This document shows positions 41,578 through 51,015 of a stretch of 51,102 nt of DNA, piece after piece (position 1 is the first letter of the stretch; each line of letters begins with the position of its first letter). The position numbers were made by a program, and so were the translations under genes. Origin of the DNA: Methanococcus maripaludis (GTDB taxonomy: Archaea > AGJL01 > Methanococci > Methanococcales > Methanococcaceae); the NCBI RefSeq assembly GCF_013760955.1, contig NZ_JACDUL010000004.1:234700-285801 (forward strand). Direction: 5' to 3'. The notes under the pieces are model-generated. The model was not told the DNA's origin and did no database searches. It saw only the letters and a program-made list of their open reading frames with translations.

Positions 41578-42346
41578 ATGCTCACCCTGTGTTTTTTAAA
41601 ATTGAATTCAGTTGCAAGAAAGTTTAACACAAGGCGTGTCTATATGTATCAAACAAAATTTGACATCTTCTTACCTGTATACATTGAAAATAATTAATTT
41701 ATAAAGTTAACGTTGTTTTATCTTTAAACTATTAAAAACTGTTTTCAAAACACACGGTATCCAATCAAATTTGGGGGAAAATCAATATATCTTTACTCCA
41801 TTTTCGGATATTCGATTAATTAATAGATTTTAATTTCTAATTTTTAAATAAATTAATATCAAACAGTTGATCCAACAAAATACCTAATGTTGGGTATTCT
41901 TTGCCACTTGATTGGGAAGTTGAGGTAACTAACGATATTTAATCTTTTTTTAAAATTTTCCATTTGAAATGAGTTAATAAACATTATTTCCGAAAAATAA
42001 CTGTTTTTTAAAATAATATCGTGTTTTAATTCTTTATTTTAAAAACAGACGGTTTATTTTAGTAATAAAATCAAAGTAGAAAATAAGAACATATTGTTGT
42101 AATTATAATTACATGATTTACTCCATGATTTTTTTTAAAGGGTAATTTTACGTAATAACGGTTTTTAACGAAAAACTCTGCTATCAAAGTATCCAAAATA
42201 ATAATTTTGGTTTAAAAATATTAAAAACTAATAAAAAATTATATATAATTTTATAAAGTAATACAATTTGAGATAAAAGTGTTACATAAATAACCTTTTA
42301 AATTCACTTAAACACTGTCCAGCATTAGATAACAAAGTGATAACTT
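41578..42346. other. 770-base AT-rich intergenic region upstream of the transporter cluster
   Basis: No gene found. 41833-41860 matches 48872-48899 at 27 of 28 bases. An AATAAAAAATTATATATAATTTT block around 42230-42252, about 105 bases before the permease start, matches one at the same distance before the TrmO-like gene. It probably holds the cluster's promoter. Confidence 0.5.
41833..41860 (+). repeat. 28-bp leader repeat, copy 1
   Basis: ATTTCTAATTTTTAAATAAA plus TTAATATC; differs from 48872-48899 at one base. The two copies flank the acquired transporter cluster. Confidence 0.65.
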
Positions 42347-43426
42347 ATGACCGAAATTGCCAGTATAAAAAAGATTCTGAAAGCCCTTGGCTATGAAGAC
42401 GTTGCAGGGTTTTCAGAATACAAAAAAATTCTAATCCTGGTTGTAATTTCTGGGCTTCTTTTTGCATCTGCACTCACTGCAGTAGCTATGGGGGCCTATG
42501 AAATCCCACTCCACACTGTATACACTACAATCTTAACACATATTACACTTGGAGATGTATCAACCATTGGAAAACTTCATAATACTATTATCTGGGACAT
42601 TCGTGTTCCAAGAGTACTGCTTACGATATTTGTAGGTGGAGCACTTGCCATTGCGGGTGCTGTTTTTCAGGGAGTATTCAGAAATCCACTCGTTGAACCA
42701 TATATCCTTGGTGTATCTTCGGGAGCGGCCTTTGGTGCTGCCATGGGAATTGTCTTTCCAACAATATTTTTCTCGATTCAGCTTTCCGCATTTGCATTTG
42801 GATCACTTGCAGTTGCAATGACGTATACGCTGGCCCGTGTTCGTGGGGAGACCCCAATTGTTACATTAATCCTGGCGGGTGTAATCATAGGATCTATCTT
42901 CTCGGCACTTGTATCTTTGTTGAAATATGTTTCAGATGATACTGCCTTAAGGGAGATTGTATTCTGGCTTATGGGCGGATTCTATTATGCAACATGGAAT
43001 GATGTATGGATGATAGCCCCCCTCGTCACTGTAGGATTTTTTATCTTGTGGGCAATGGGCTGGAAACTTAACATCTTGTCAATGGGGGATGATGAAGCCA
43101 GAACTCTTGGAGTGAACCCCGAAAAATATAAATTCATAGTGGTATCTATTGCCACTGCAATTACTGCTTTTGCAGTGTCTCTTGTTGGAATTATTGCTTG
43201 GGTTGGCTTGATGATGCCTCATGCTTCAAGGATGATTCTCGGACCCGACAACAGGTATGTAATCCCTGCATCGATGATGATGGGTGGAATATACATGATC
43301 CTATGCGACACACTGGCAAGAACAATTACAAGCTCTGAAATTCCCGTTGGGATTATTGCATCGATTCTTGGAGCTCCCTATCTCTGTTACTTGCTGAGAC
43401 ACAAGGGGAAAGTAATATTCGGGTGA
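42347..43426 (+). CDS. FecCD/BtuC-type ABC transporter permease
   Basis: 359 residues with the typical ten-helix profile and family motifs: IWDIRVPRVLLTIFVGGALA, GAVFQGVFRNPLVEPYILGV (FRNPL-x-EP-x-LG) and GIIAWVGLMMPHASRMILGP. These permeases form the channel of importers for iron-siderophore complexes, haem and cobalamin. The ATPase gene starts seven bases after the stop, so they form one operon. Composition is visibly richer in G and C than the flanking Methanococcus genes, which suggests transfer from another archaeon. The substrate is not decided; the neighbouring methyltransferases are unusual. Confidence 0.93.
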   Translation: MTEIASIKKILKALGYEDVAGFSEYKKILILVVISGLLFASALTAVAMGAYEIPLHTVYTTILTHITLGDVSTIGKLHNTIIWDIRVPRVLLTIFVGGALAIAGAVFQGVFRNPLVEPYILGVSSGAAFGAAMGIVFPTIFFSIQLSAFAFGSLAVAMTYTLARVRGETPIVTLILAGVIIGSIFSALVSLLKYVSDDTALREIVFWLMGGFYYATWNDVWMIAPLVTVGFFILWAMGWKLNILSMGDDEARTLGVNPEKYKFIVVSIATAITAFAVSLVGIIAWVGLMMPHASRMILGPDNRYVIPASMMMGGIYMILCDTLARTITSSEIPVGIIASILGAPYLCYLLRHKGKVIFG

Positions 43427-43432
43427 TTGATC

Positions 43433-44275
43433 ATGCTTCATGTAAAAGATATTCATTTCAATTACGGTGATTTCCCCGTATTATCGGGAATTTCATTTTC
43501 TGTAAACGAAGGAGAACTGTGCGGACTATTCGGGCCTAACGGATGTGGAAAAACAACCCTGTTCAAGTGTTGCCTTAAATTCCTGAAATCTGACCGGGGA
43601 TCTGTCCACATGGCTGGAAAAGATACCTCAAAAAGATCTATCGAAGAGCTTGCAAAAGTTGTCTCCTATGTGCCACAAGAGCACAAACCTCCATTTCCAT
43701 ATCTCGTAAGAGAAGTAGTTTTGATGGGGAGAACCCCTCATCTTGGAGGTATTTTTGGAGTTAAGCGAAGAGATAAAGAGATTGCAATTGATGCGCTGGA
43801 ACAGCTTGAAATAGGGGATCTTGCGGACAGGCCATACAACCAGTTATCTGGGGGACAGCGGCAGATGGTGCTGATGGCAAGGGCAATTGCTCAAGATACG
43901 CCTATGATGTTTCTCGACGAGCCCACATCTGCTCTTGATTTCCAGAACCAGATGAAGATTTGGGAGACTATGAAAGACATTGCAGCAGAAGGAAAGACGA
44001 TCCTTGCCTGCAGTCACGATCCCAACCATGTGGCATGGTTCTGTGACAGGGTGATAGTGGTATCAAAAGACGGTATTGTCGCTGATGGTCCGCCCGATGT
44101 TACGATCAATGAAGAGGTATTGGATATGATTTATTCCGATACATGCTCGGTCAGAAGATCAGGAGATGTTCGGGTCGTAATGCCCAGAAGTATTGCAGGA
44201 GAGCCTGGGGCAAGGTCGTATCCTGCCACTGAAGATTCTTACAGCCAATATGAAAATATAGAAATAAAAGACTAA
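43433..44275 (+). CDS. ABC transporter ATPase (FecE/BtuD type)
   Basis: I chose the ATG at 43433, five bases after GGGTGAT; the TTG upstream has poorer spacing. 280 residues with Walker A GPNGCGKTT, Q-loop VPQE, signature LSGGQRQ, Walker B MMFLDEPTSALD and the H-switch CSHDPNH. The C-terminal 40 residues (RSGDVRVVMPRSIAGEPGAR) are an extension beyond the core. It powers the permease encoded upstream. The stop overlaps the start of the first methyltransferase frame. Confidence 0.94.
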   Translation: MLHVKDIHFNYGDFPVLSGISFSVNEGELCGLFGPNGCGKTTLFKCCLKFLKSDRGSVHMAGKDTSKRSIEELAKVVSYVPQEHKPPFPYLVREVVLMGRTPHLGGIFGVKRRDKEIAIDALEQLEIGDLADRPYNQLSGGQRQMVLMARAIAQDTPMMFLDEPTSALDFQNQMKIWETMKDIAAEGKTILACSHDPNHVAWFCDRVIVVSKDGIVADGPPDVTINEEVLDMIYSDTCSVRRSGDVRVVMPRSIAGEPGARSYPATEDSYSQYENIEIKD

Positions 44276-44290
44276 ATGGGGGACAAATTA

Positions 44291-45130
44291 ATGAACTACA
44301 ATTCTATCGACTGGAATGAAGTATGGAAACAGCAATATGAAAAAAGTATTGAATTAAAAGGAAAAGGGGATTGTGCAACAGTATGGGATTCCAAAAAGAA
44401 AGCTCAGGAATTCCTTGAAAGGTCAAATAAAAATCCTGGACGTATACAAGAAATCATTGAACTCTTTAAGCCAGGGAAACATTCCACCATTCTTGATGTG
44501 GGTGCAGGTCCCGGAACGCTTGCCGTGCCTCTGGCCGGACTGGCAGCACATGTGACGGCAGTAGAGCCCGCCAACGGAATGGCTGAAGTAATGGGGGAGT
44601 ATGCAGCTCAGGAAGGAATTTCCAATCTCGACATTGTCCCAAAAAAGTGGGAAGACCTTGATCCAAAAACAGACCTTAAGGATTCATATGATATCGTATT
44701 TGCCTCCCATTCACTTGGAATGCCCGATATTAAAGAATCCATTGAAAAGATGATCGCCGTTGCATCCGGGAAAATTTACCTATTCTGGTTCGGAGGAACC
44801 CCTGCATGGGAGCAGAGGATGATAGACCTATGGCCTGACCTTCACGGAAAGGAGTATTCATGCGGACCAAAGGCAGACGTCATCTTCAATCTTTTGTATT
44901 CTATGGGGATTTACCCAAATGTCGAATCGAGGAATTTCCCTAATCATTTTGAATATCCTGACTATAATGCCGCCTTCCAGGGATTAAAAGAGCAATATGG
45001 GATATCGACACCGAAACAGGAGTCAGTCCTTAAAGACTACCTGGATAACATGTTGGTTAATGAAAACGGACACATGGTACTCCCAGGAAAAAGTACAGGG
45101 ATTCGGCTATGGTGGGAGGTGGACAAATGA
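44291..45130 (+). CDS. class I SAM-dependent methyltransferase 1
   Basis: I chose the ATG at 44291 (MNYNSIDWNEVWKQQYEKS), which has GGGGGAC before it and aligns with the start of its paralogue; an earlier ATG at 44276 overlaps the ATPase stop. 279 residues. SAM-binding motif I is ILDVGAGPGTLAVPLAG, with the acidic end of strand 2 in TAVEPANGMAEVM. Related proteins are often annotated type-11 methyltransferases, substrate unknown. Located between transporter genes and translationally coupled to the binding protein (ATGA), it probably modifies the imported ligand or a matching internal metabolite. Confidence 0.88.
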   Translation: MNYNSIDWNEVWKQQYEKSIELKGKGDCATVWDSKKKAQEFLERSNKNPGRIQEIIELFKPGKHSTILDVGAGPGTLAVPLAGLAAHVTAVEPANGMAEVMGEYAAQEGISNLDIVPKKWEDLDPKTDLKDSYDIVFASHSLGMPDIKESIEKMIAVASGKIYLFWFGGTPAWEQRMIDLWPDLHGKEYSCGPKADVIFNLLYSMGIYPNVESRNFPNHFEYPDYNAAFQGLKEQYGISTPKQESVLKDYLDNMLVNENGHMVLPGKSTGIRLWWEVDK

Positions 45131-46368
45131 AAATAAAGGCTAAGTTATTCAGTCAGGCACTGATTCTTATTCTTATATCCCTGATCGTCATCTTTGCAGG
45201 GTGTGTCTCTGAAGATACATCTGGAAAAGAACAAAAATCAGGCGTTGCAGGGTCAGATTATCGGACTGTCATCGATTCCCGTGGAGTTGCAGTTGAAATT
45301 CCGTCGGACGTCAAAAGAGTTGCTACAGTCTCTGATGGCCTGATCGAAGGGACAATGTACGCTCTCGGAGTTGAAGGTACTATTGTTGGCATAGGTTCAT
45401 CGGCTTTACAGAGTGAATGGACATATTCCTACCCAACAGATGACGGAGGCGTCGTGAACGGCACTGGGGGGCACCATGTAATAAAGGAGCTAATTGAAAA
45501 TATTGAAGACATCCCGCTTTTTGCACAATATGGATCTCCACTTAATTATGAAACGCTGTCTTCTTTAGAGCCCGATGTTGTTATAGTCAGACTTGGAACC
45601 AGTGCCTTCTGGGAAGATGCCGAAGCTGCTCAAAAGACGATTGATAGGATTGAGTCTTTGGGTATGCCAGTTGTTGTTCTGTACAGCCCCAATTGCTATG
45701 ATGATGCATCTCTTACCAGGATCTCTGACGAAATCGAAATAATCGGGGACGTATTCGATAAGAAAGAAGATGCAGCAGAAATTGCAGCATATCTCGAATC
45801 TCAAATTGCACTTGTGGAGGAACGTACTTCAGACATTCCCGAAGATGAAAAACCCTCAGTGCTTATGTTTGGACTTTCTCCTACTCACCGGGCACAGGGG
45901 GGTGCTGGAGTCGCCCAGGGTCTCGGGACTGCAGAATCCTATATGATAGAGACTGTTGTTAATGCCAAAAACGCCTATCAGGTGGATATAGGTACATTCC
46001 AAATCGTCAATACAGAGCAGGTGCTTGCCCTTGATCCCGATGTAATTGTCCTTTGTACTGCATGGGGATACCATCCACCTGGGGAACTGACAGAGGCTAC
46101 TTATTATGAATCACTCAGGGAGCTCAAGGCCGTCAAGAACGGGCGTATAATGTCCCTTCCATGGACCCCATGCAACTGTGCAAAGAGAATTGAGTACCCG
46201 ATAGATGTGATGGTAATAGCAAAAGCTGCATACCCTGACAGATTTGAAGACATCGAACTTGACGAATGGCTTATAGAATTCTACATGAATACATATGGTG
46301 TCGACCAGACAACAGCGGAAAAGCTGCGGACAGCACAATGGATGGATTGGTGTGTTGGAGAGCAGTAA
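45127..46368 (+). CDS. lipoprotein substrate-binding protein 1 (PBP2/BtuF-FecB-like)
   Basis: ATG at 45127 after GGGAGGTGGACAA, overlapping the methyltransferase stop as ATGA. A lipobox (IFAGC, Cys26) follows the signal sequence, so the protein is tethered outside the membrane. The binding fold opens with YRTVIDSRGVAVEIPSDVKR and has LEPDVVIV and LDPDVIVLCT repeats; this matches the periplasmic-binding family of iron-complex and cobalamin importers. 413 residues, at the long end for the family. It feeds the permease upstream. Confidence 0.9.
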   Translation: MKIKAKLFSQALILILISLIVIFAGCVSEDTSGKEQKSGVAGSDYRTVIDSRGVAVEIPSDVKRVATVSDGLIEGTMYALGVEGTIVGIGSSALQSEWTYSYPTDDGGVVNGTGGHHVIKELIENIEDIPLFAQYGSPLNYETLSSLEPDVVIVRLGTSAFWEDAEAAQKTIDRIESLGMPVVVLYSPNCYDDASLTRISDEIEIIGDVFDKKEDAAEIAAYLESQIALVEERTSDIPEDEKPSVLMFGLSPTHRAQGGAGVAQGLGTAESYMIETVVNAKNAYQVDIGTFQIVNTEQVLALDPDVIVLCTAWGYHPPGELTEATYYESLRELKAVKNGRIMSLPWTPCNCAKRIEYPIDVMVIAKAAYPDRFEDIELDEWLIEFYMNTYGVDQTTAEKLRTAQWMDWCVGEQ

Positions 46369-46392
46369 TCCAGATTTCCAAAGGTGATTTTA

Positions 46393-47235
46393 ATGAAAAA
46401 CTATTACGGATTTGACTGGAACGAAATATGGAATGAGATAAACGAAGCAAATATCAAATGCGGAGCTTTTGGGGAGTGTGCCTCAATATGGGAGAGCAAA
46501 GAGGCGGCCAGAGCTTTTCTTAACAACTCTTTTGCCAATCCCGAACGTAAACAATTTATTATTGACAGTCTTCCCTTATCGCCGGATTCCAGGGTACTTG
46601 ACATTGGTTCAGGTCCGGGAACAATCGCGGTGCCCGTCGCCGGCCGTGTGAAACATGTAACTGCAGTAGAACCATCTCACGGCATGGCAGATGTCATGGA
46701 GGAATATGCTGCAGAAAACGGAGTTTCCAATCTTGATATTGTCAGAAAACGTTGGGAGGAACTTGATCCTTCCTCTGACCTCCAGGGACCTTACGATATT
46801 GTTTTTGCATCATATTCTCTTGGAATGCAGGATTTAAGGGATACCATCAGGATGATGGAGGAAGTTTCCTCAAAATGGGTTTACATTTTCTGGATCTCCG
46901 GAATGCCGTCATGGGAAAAGGGATTTTTGGAACTCTGGCCACAAATCCATGGAAAAGAGTTCTGCCTCACTCCTCAGGCAGACATTATCTATAATGTACT
47001 TTACTCAATGGGGATTTACCCAAACATAAGGGTAGCTGAAATTGAGAGCAACAATCATTTCCCTGATCTCAATTCAGCGGTTTCAAAGTTAAGCTCTGTA
47101 TACAACATTGAAACCAGCGAACAGGAGGAAATTCTCCGGAATTACCTCAGCACAGTTCTTGCCCGAGATGAAAAAGGGTTTGCAGTCAAAGAAAGCAACA
47201 TGGGCACGGCCCTCTGGTGGGAGATGGGAAAGTGA
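46393..47235 (+). CDS. class I SAM-dependent methyltransferase 2, paralogue of 1
   Basis: ATG at 46393, four bases after AAGGTGAT (a GTG in that site is not the start). 280 residues, MKNYYGFDWNEIWNEINEA, with motif I VLDIGSGPGTIAVPVAG and AVEPSHGMADVMEEYAAENG. It aligns with methyltransferase 1 over the full length, including VLYSMGIYPN and the C-terminal LWWE. It arose by tandem duplication of a methyltransferase-binding-protein unit. Confidence 0.88.
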   Translation: MKNYYGFDWNEIWNEINEANIKCGAFGECASIWESKEAARAFLNNSFANPERKQFIIDSLPLSPDSRVLDIGSGPGTIAVPVAGRVKHVTAVEPSHGMADVMEEYAAENGVSNLDIVRKRWEELDPSSDLQGPYDIVFASYSLGMQDLRDTIRMMEEVSSKWVYIFWISGMPSWEKGFLELWPQIHGKEFCLTPQADIIYNVLYSMGIYPNIRVAEIESNNHFPDLNSAVSKLSSVYNIETSEQEEILRNYLSTVLARDEKGFAVKESNMGTALWWEMGK

Positions 47236-47280
47236 AAATCAATTTATAGTACAGATCTGATGAAGATGAAGATTGTAATA

Positions 47281-47574
47281 TGTGGAAAAAGGGGCAACAG
47301 AAAGAGTACAAGCAGCTCAAAAGGGAGGTTATCTTTAATGTTCCCTATTCCCTGAGAATTTACTCAATGTTGAGACAAGTTACATGAACACGTACGGAGG
47401 TTTACGGGCTTTCAGGCAACATTGACGAGTTTAATGAACAATACAAAATTGAAACCCCTGAACAGGAAAAAATACTCTCGGATTATCTAAAGTTCAGTTT
47501 GAAGGAAGATAATGGGGAGTATATACTTAACGAAAAGTCAAACACTATAAAAATCTGGTGGAAGGTAGAATAAT
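47281..47574 (+). pseudogene. decayed third methyltransferase (C-terminal fragments)
   Basis: The segment carries pieces of the same family in two frames. First WKKGQQKEYKQLKREVIFNV and PYSLRIYSM, which align with the KEYSCGPKADVIFN ... LYSMGIYPN region. After a stop and frameshift come EFNEQYKIETPEQEKILSDY and IKIWWKVE, aligning with the C-terminus. The N-terminal SAM-binding half is gone. Its end overlaps the ATG of binding protein 2 just as methyltransferase 1 overlaps binding protein 1, showing the original order of the duplicated unit. Confidence 0.8.
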
Positions 47575-48793
47575 GAAAAGAAAAAATACCGGGATTACAC
47601 TGATCCTTAGTCTGTTCATGTCCATATTGCTCATACTATGCGCAGGATGTATATCAGACAACAGTGGAAGTTTACAGACAACAGACAATTCAGAACAGTC
47701 AACAGGCTATAAGACAGTCGTTGACATGAGGGGGGTGGAGGTTACCATCCCTGAAGATCCACAAAGGGTAGTTGCAATGAGTCGCTCCCTCATCGACACT
47801 ACAATGTACATATTCGGAAAGAGCGACAAGATTGTTGGAGCAAGTATCTCAACAAAACCAACAGCGGCCGGAACCTACGTTTACAACGGAAATGATTACA
47901 CAGTCAACAACTGGATAGGCCAGCTCCTCTATCCTGAAATCAAGAACCTGACGAATGTCGGAGGATTTGGAGGGCCATACGGATCACCGAATGCAGAAAC
48001 TGTTGCCCAACTTGAACCGGACCTGTTTATTCTCAGGGATATGGGTGCAAGTTCTGAAGACACAAATAAATTCATCGAACAATTAGAGTCAATGGGAATA
48101 CCGGTTGTAGTACTTCAGTATCCGTCATGCTACGACAATCCTAGTATAGATACCATTTATGAAGAAATAGCTCTTCTCGGAGAAGTCTTCGGAAACGAGG
48201 ATGAAGCCGATCAGATCATAGACACAATGAAATCAAGAGTTGATTTCATTTCTGAAAGAACTGCTGGAATACCTGAGGATGAGAAAGTAGATGTCCTCTA
48301 CTTCGGAGCTCCTACGTGGGCAAAAGAGAGATACGGCGGTGCAGGATATGCATTCGGAAGTGGAACAATAGAAATTGCCTTCATGGAAGATGTAATAAAT
48401 GCAAACAATGTCTACACAGATAGTGGCACTAATCTGGTTTCAGCCGAACAGATGCTTGCACTTGACCCGGATAAGATCATCCTGTGTACATATAGCGGAT
48501 ACCACCCTCCAAGACAGCTGTATGATGAGGAGATGTATGGGGGCATACAGGAGATGACCGCTATCCAATCCGGTGAAGTATACTCTCTTTCCTCAACACC
48601 ATGCAAATCAGAGAGGCTTGAACTTCCTATTAATCTAATGATTGCTGCAAAGGCTATCTATCCTGATAGATTCGAAGATATTGATCTTGAATCATGGACA
48701 CGTGAATATATTATAGAATTATATGATACCGACGAAGAGGCCACTGATGAAATAATGGATGCACTTATGTTCGAATATCTTGGAATCTCCTGA
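47573..48793 (+). CDS. lipoprotein substrate-binding protein 2 (PBP2/BtuF-FecB-like)
   Basis: ATG at 47573 after GGTGGAAGGTAGA. A signal sequence with lipobox (LCAGC, Cys26) is followed by YKTVVDMRGVEVTIPEDPQR, LEPDLFILRD and LDPDKIILCTYSGYHPP. It is a paralogue of binding protein 1, with the same PDRFEDI-x-LE ending block. Two binding proteins sharing one permease-ATPase pair suggest two related ligands or a ligand plus its modified form. Stop at 48793 ends the cluster. Confidence 0.9.
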   Translation: MKRKNTGITLILSLFMSILLILCAGCISDNSGSLQTTDNSEQSTGYKTVVDMRGVEVTIPEDPQRVVAMSRSLIDTTMYIFGKSDKIVGASISTKPTAAGTYVYNGNDYTVNNWIGQLLYPEIKNLTNVGGFGGPYGSPNAETVAQLEPDLFILRDMGASSEDTNKFIEQLESMGIPVVVLQYPSCYDNPSIDTIYEEIALLGEVFGNEDEADQIIDTMKSRVDFISERTAGIPEDEKVDVLYFGAPTWAKERYGGAGYAFGSGTIEIAFMEDVINANNVYTDSGTNLVSAEQMLALDPDKIILCTYSGYHPPRQLYDEEMYGGIQEMTAIQSGEVYSLSSTPCKSERLELPINLMIAAKAIYPDRFEDIDLESWTREYIIELYDTDEEATDEIMDALMFEYLGIS

Positions 48794-49155
48794 GACATTC
48801 AGGAACAACTTTCTTTTTTTTAGCAATGCCAATTTAGTCCATTTATAAACATTTTCGTTATTTTTTCATTTATTTCTAATTTTCAAATAAATTAATATCC
48901 AAAATTTGATCATCCAAAATGGGGAAATTACTAGTTTAATTACCAGTCCTGAATATGGCCGAACAGGACGTTTCTTCCAACTAAAAAAGCTACTGGAAAT
49001 GATTAAAATTGATATTTTTGTCTGAAAAACATTAAACAAATAAAAATTTATATATAATTTCTCCGCGTATAGTTTAATTTAAACAGGCGGCAAATAATTG
49101 CCCAAACTAAAGATAAATTTTTTATTACGCCATAGATACTAAACGGAGGCTAATT
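48794..49155. other. intergenic region with leader repeat and possible gene fragment
   Basis: It contains repeat copy 2 (48872-48899) and a TATA-like block at 49040-49060. Between them, 48930-49030 reads SPEYGRTGRFFQLKKLLEM in one frame with no start, perhaps a scrap of a lost gene. No complete gene is seen. Confidence 0.4.
48872..48899 (+). repeat. 28-bp leader repeat, copy 2
   Basis: Matches 41833-41860 at 27 of 28 bases, with looser similarity continuing about 20 bases. Both copies precede a GC-richer transcription unit. Confidence 0.65.
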
Positions 49156-49704
49156 ATGGATACAACATTCGAAAATATAACTTTGCAGCCAATTGGCATG
49201 GTCCGCAACAACATCAAGCAGCCATTCATCATCGCAAGTGAAAAGGGCCTTAAAATGCGAGAAGGCCATGCTCCGACCCACGAAATGATTCACAAAGCCA
49301 ATGACACGGTTTCTGAGGTAGTCCTTAATAGTGATCTTGCTGAACACCTTGATGGAATTGAAGAATTTTCCCATATCACGATTTTATACTGGGCTCACGG
49401 CGTCCCCCGCGAAGCCTGTGCCCTGAAAAAAATCCGCCCGAGGGGTAATCCAAACAACCCTCCAGTGGGGCTCTTTTGCACCCGCAGCCCTGCCCGTCCG
49501 AATCCTATTCTCACCACAGTTGCCCGCCTCGTTGGACGGGAAGGTACAACTCTCAAAGTCACCGGTCTCGATGCCATCGATGGCAGTCCAGTCCTCGATA
49601 TTAAACCGTGTATCAAGGAGTTTTATCCTACAGATAATGTGAAGATTCCGGTGTGGATGGAAAAGATTCGGGCAAGTTTTAGACATGAAAAAACGAATGA
49701 TTGA
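49156..49704 (+). CDS. TrmO/TsaA-family tRNA (adenine-N6) methyltransferase-like protein
   Basis: ATG after GGAGGCTAATT. 182 residues with the family core: CTRSPARPNPI (SAM-binding beta-barrel signature), GLDAIDGSPVLDIKP and the N-terminal PIGMVRNN. Bacterial TrmO adds a methyl group to N6 of t6A37 in tRNA; archaeal members (often called VirR or YaeB homologues) may act on tRNA or small molecules. Composition matches the GC-richer transporter cluster, and its leader resembles that of the permease gene, so it may have arrived with the cluster. Confidence 0.88.
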   Translation: MDTTFENITLQPIGMVRNNIKQPFIIASEKGLKMREGHAPTHEMIHKANDTVSEVVLNSDLAEHLDGIEEFSHITILYWAHGVPREACALKKIRPRGNPNNPPVGLFCTRSPARPNPILTTVARLVGREGTTLKVTGLDAIDGSPVLDIKPCIKEFYPTDNVKIPVWMEKIRASFRHEKTND

Positions 49705-49731
49705 TTTTCTTCTTATCGGGAATTTAAAATT

Positions 49732-49955
49732 CAATTTCAAACGAAAACCCTGAAGAAAACAGAGGGGTTATTCAAATATTAAAAGTTCAGGATAACTCTG
49801 GAAAAGTAATTAAAAGCCATAAAATAGTATACATTGCAGGCTCAGATAGATTAGGAACACAAGCTGCATTGGAATACTTTAAAACTTTCGATGAATTTCA
49901 TGAAGGACCAATAACTGTAAAATGGACTGAAAATGGACCAATCTTAGTTGAATAA
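49732..49955 (+). pseudogene. N-terminally truncated gene remnant
   Basis: A frame ending at 49955 reads like real protein (GVIQILKVQDNSGKVIKSHK, then FKTFDEFHEGPITVKW) but has no start codon or ribosome-binding site; a stop lies just upstream. Base composition is native. The front of the gene seems to have been lost where the GC-richer DNA joins. A T-rich run follows. 49956-50138 holds no gene. Confidence 0.55.
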
Positions 49956-50138
49956 TTTAAAAACAAATATTTCTCTTTTTTTATGTTTTATCAATTCATT
50001 AATTTTTGATAATTTCAATATTTTAAAAAATATCCAATCCATAATTTGGTCGGAGTTTTAAAAAAGATTTTAAAATTAAGACGAAATAAATTTTTTAATG
50101 AAAAAATGTAAATTTAATTATTTTCGATATTTTCTGAG

Positions 50139-50963
50139 TTATAATGGTAATCCAAGCCAGGAAAATATGCCAATCATTTTTAAGCCCATATATGCCATTA
50201 TGGCAATGAATAAAGTCATCAATGATTTTGCAGGGATTTTGTGTGCAAAGTGTGCACCAAACCTTGCCATGGGGATACTTGTGGCTGCCAACAATCCCCA
50301 CTGGAGTATGTTGAAATAACCTATTGAGTAAGGTGGTAGTCCTGCCTGACCCAATCCAAGTAACATGTATGCTAAGCCTGCCCCTAACGAGGTAAACATT
50401 ATCATTGCACTAGATGTACCAATTGCTTCGTGCATATTGAAATTTAAAAAAATCAGCATGATGGGGATTACTAAAACGCCCCCTCCAATGCCGATTAAAC
50501 CTGTAACAAAACCGATTATAATACCCAAAAATATGTAAGTTAAAGTATTTTTATTAGGTTCACCTTCAACCCTAATTGGTTTTGCTGTAATCATTCTTAA
50601 AGCGCCAATTAACATTGTTAAACCAAACATTGTCTTAAGAATAGTTCCTGAAAGATAGGATGCAACATAAGCTCCCCCAAATCCTCCAATTGCCCCAATA
50701 ACACCAAGGGTAATCGCTTGATTCCATAAAACAATCCCCTTTTTATGATGTTTGAGTACACCACTTAATATGGTTGGCAAAACGACCATGAGGTTTGTTC
50801 CAAATGCTACTCTTATTGCAATAGTCGGGTCTATGCCCATTGCTGTTAAAATCCAGTATTGGATCGGTATCATGATGAAACATCCTCCAATTCCTAAAAG
50901 GCCGGCAAAAAGTCCAACAAAAATACCTGTAACCAATAAAATTATCATAAATAGTGGTTCCAT
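50139..50963 (-). CDS. TSUP (TauE/SafE) family membrane permease
   Basis: I chose the ATG at 50963 (MEPLFMIILLVTGIFVGLFA) with GGAG ten bases upstream; an ATG at 51002 has no ribosome-binding site. 274 residues, about eight helices in two homologous halves, each opening with the family signature: GLFAGLLGIGGCFIMIP and GFVTGLIGIGGGVLVIPIM. Members export or import sulfite, sulfoacetate and other organosulfur anions; the substrate here is unknown. It is probably in an operon with the partial gene upstream, whose stop is about 50 bases away. Confidence 0.9.
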   Translation of the reverse strand: MEPLFMIILLVTGIFVGLFAGLLGIGGCFIMIPIQYWILTAMGIDPTIAIRVAFGTNLMVVLPTILSGVLKHHKKGIVLWNQAITLGVIGAIGGFGGAYVASYLSGTILKTMFGLTMLIGALRMITAKPIRVEGEPNKNTLTYIFLGIIIGFVTGLIGIGGGVLVIPIMLIFLNFNMHEAIGTSSAMIMFTSLGAGLAYMLLGLGQAGLPPYSIGYFNILQWGLLAATSIPMARFGAHFAHKIPAKSLMTLFIAIMAYMGLKMIGIFSWLGLPL

Positions 50964-51015
50964 AGGTATACGTCTCCAATACTGTTCAAATAACTTTATC
51001 ATTCAATTTTTTTAT

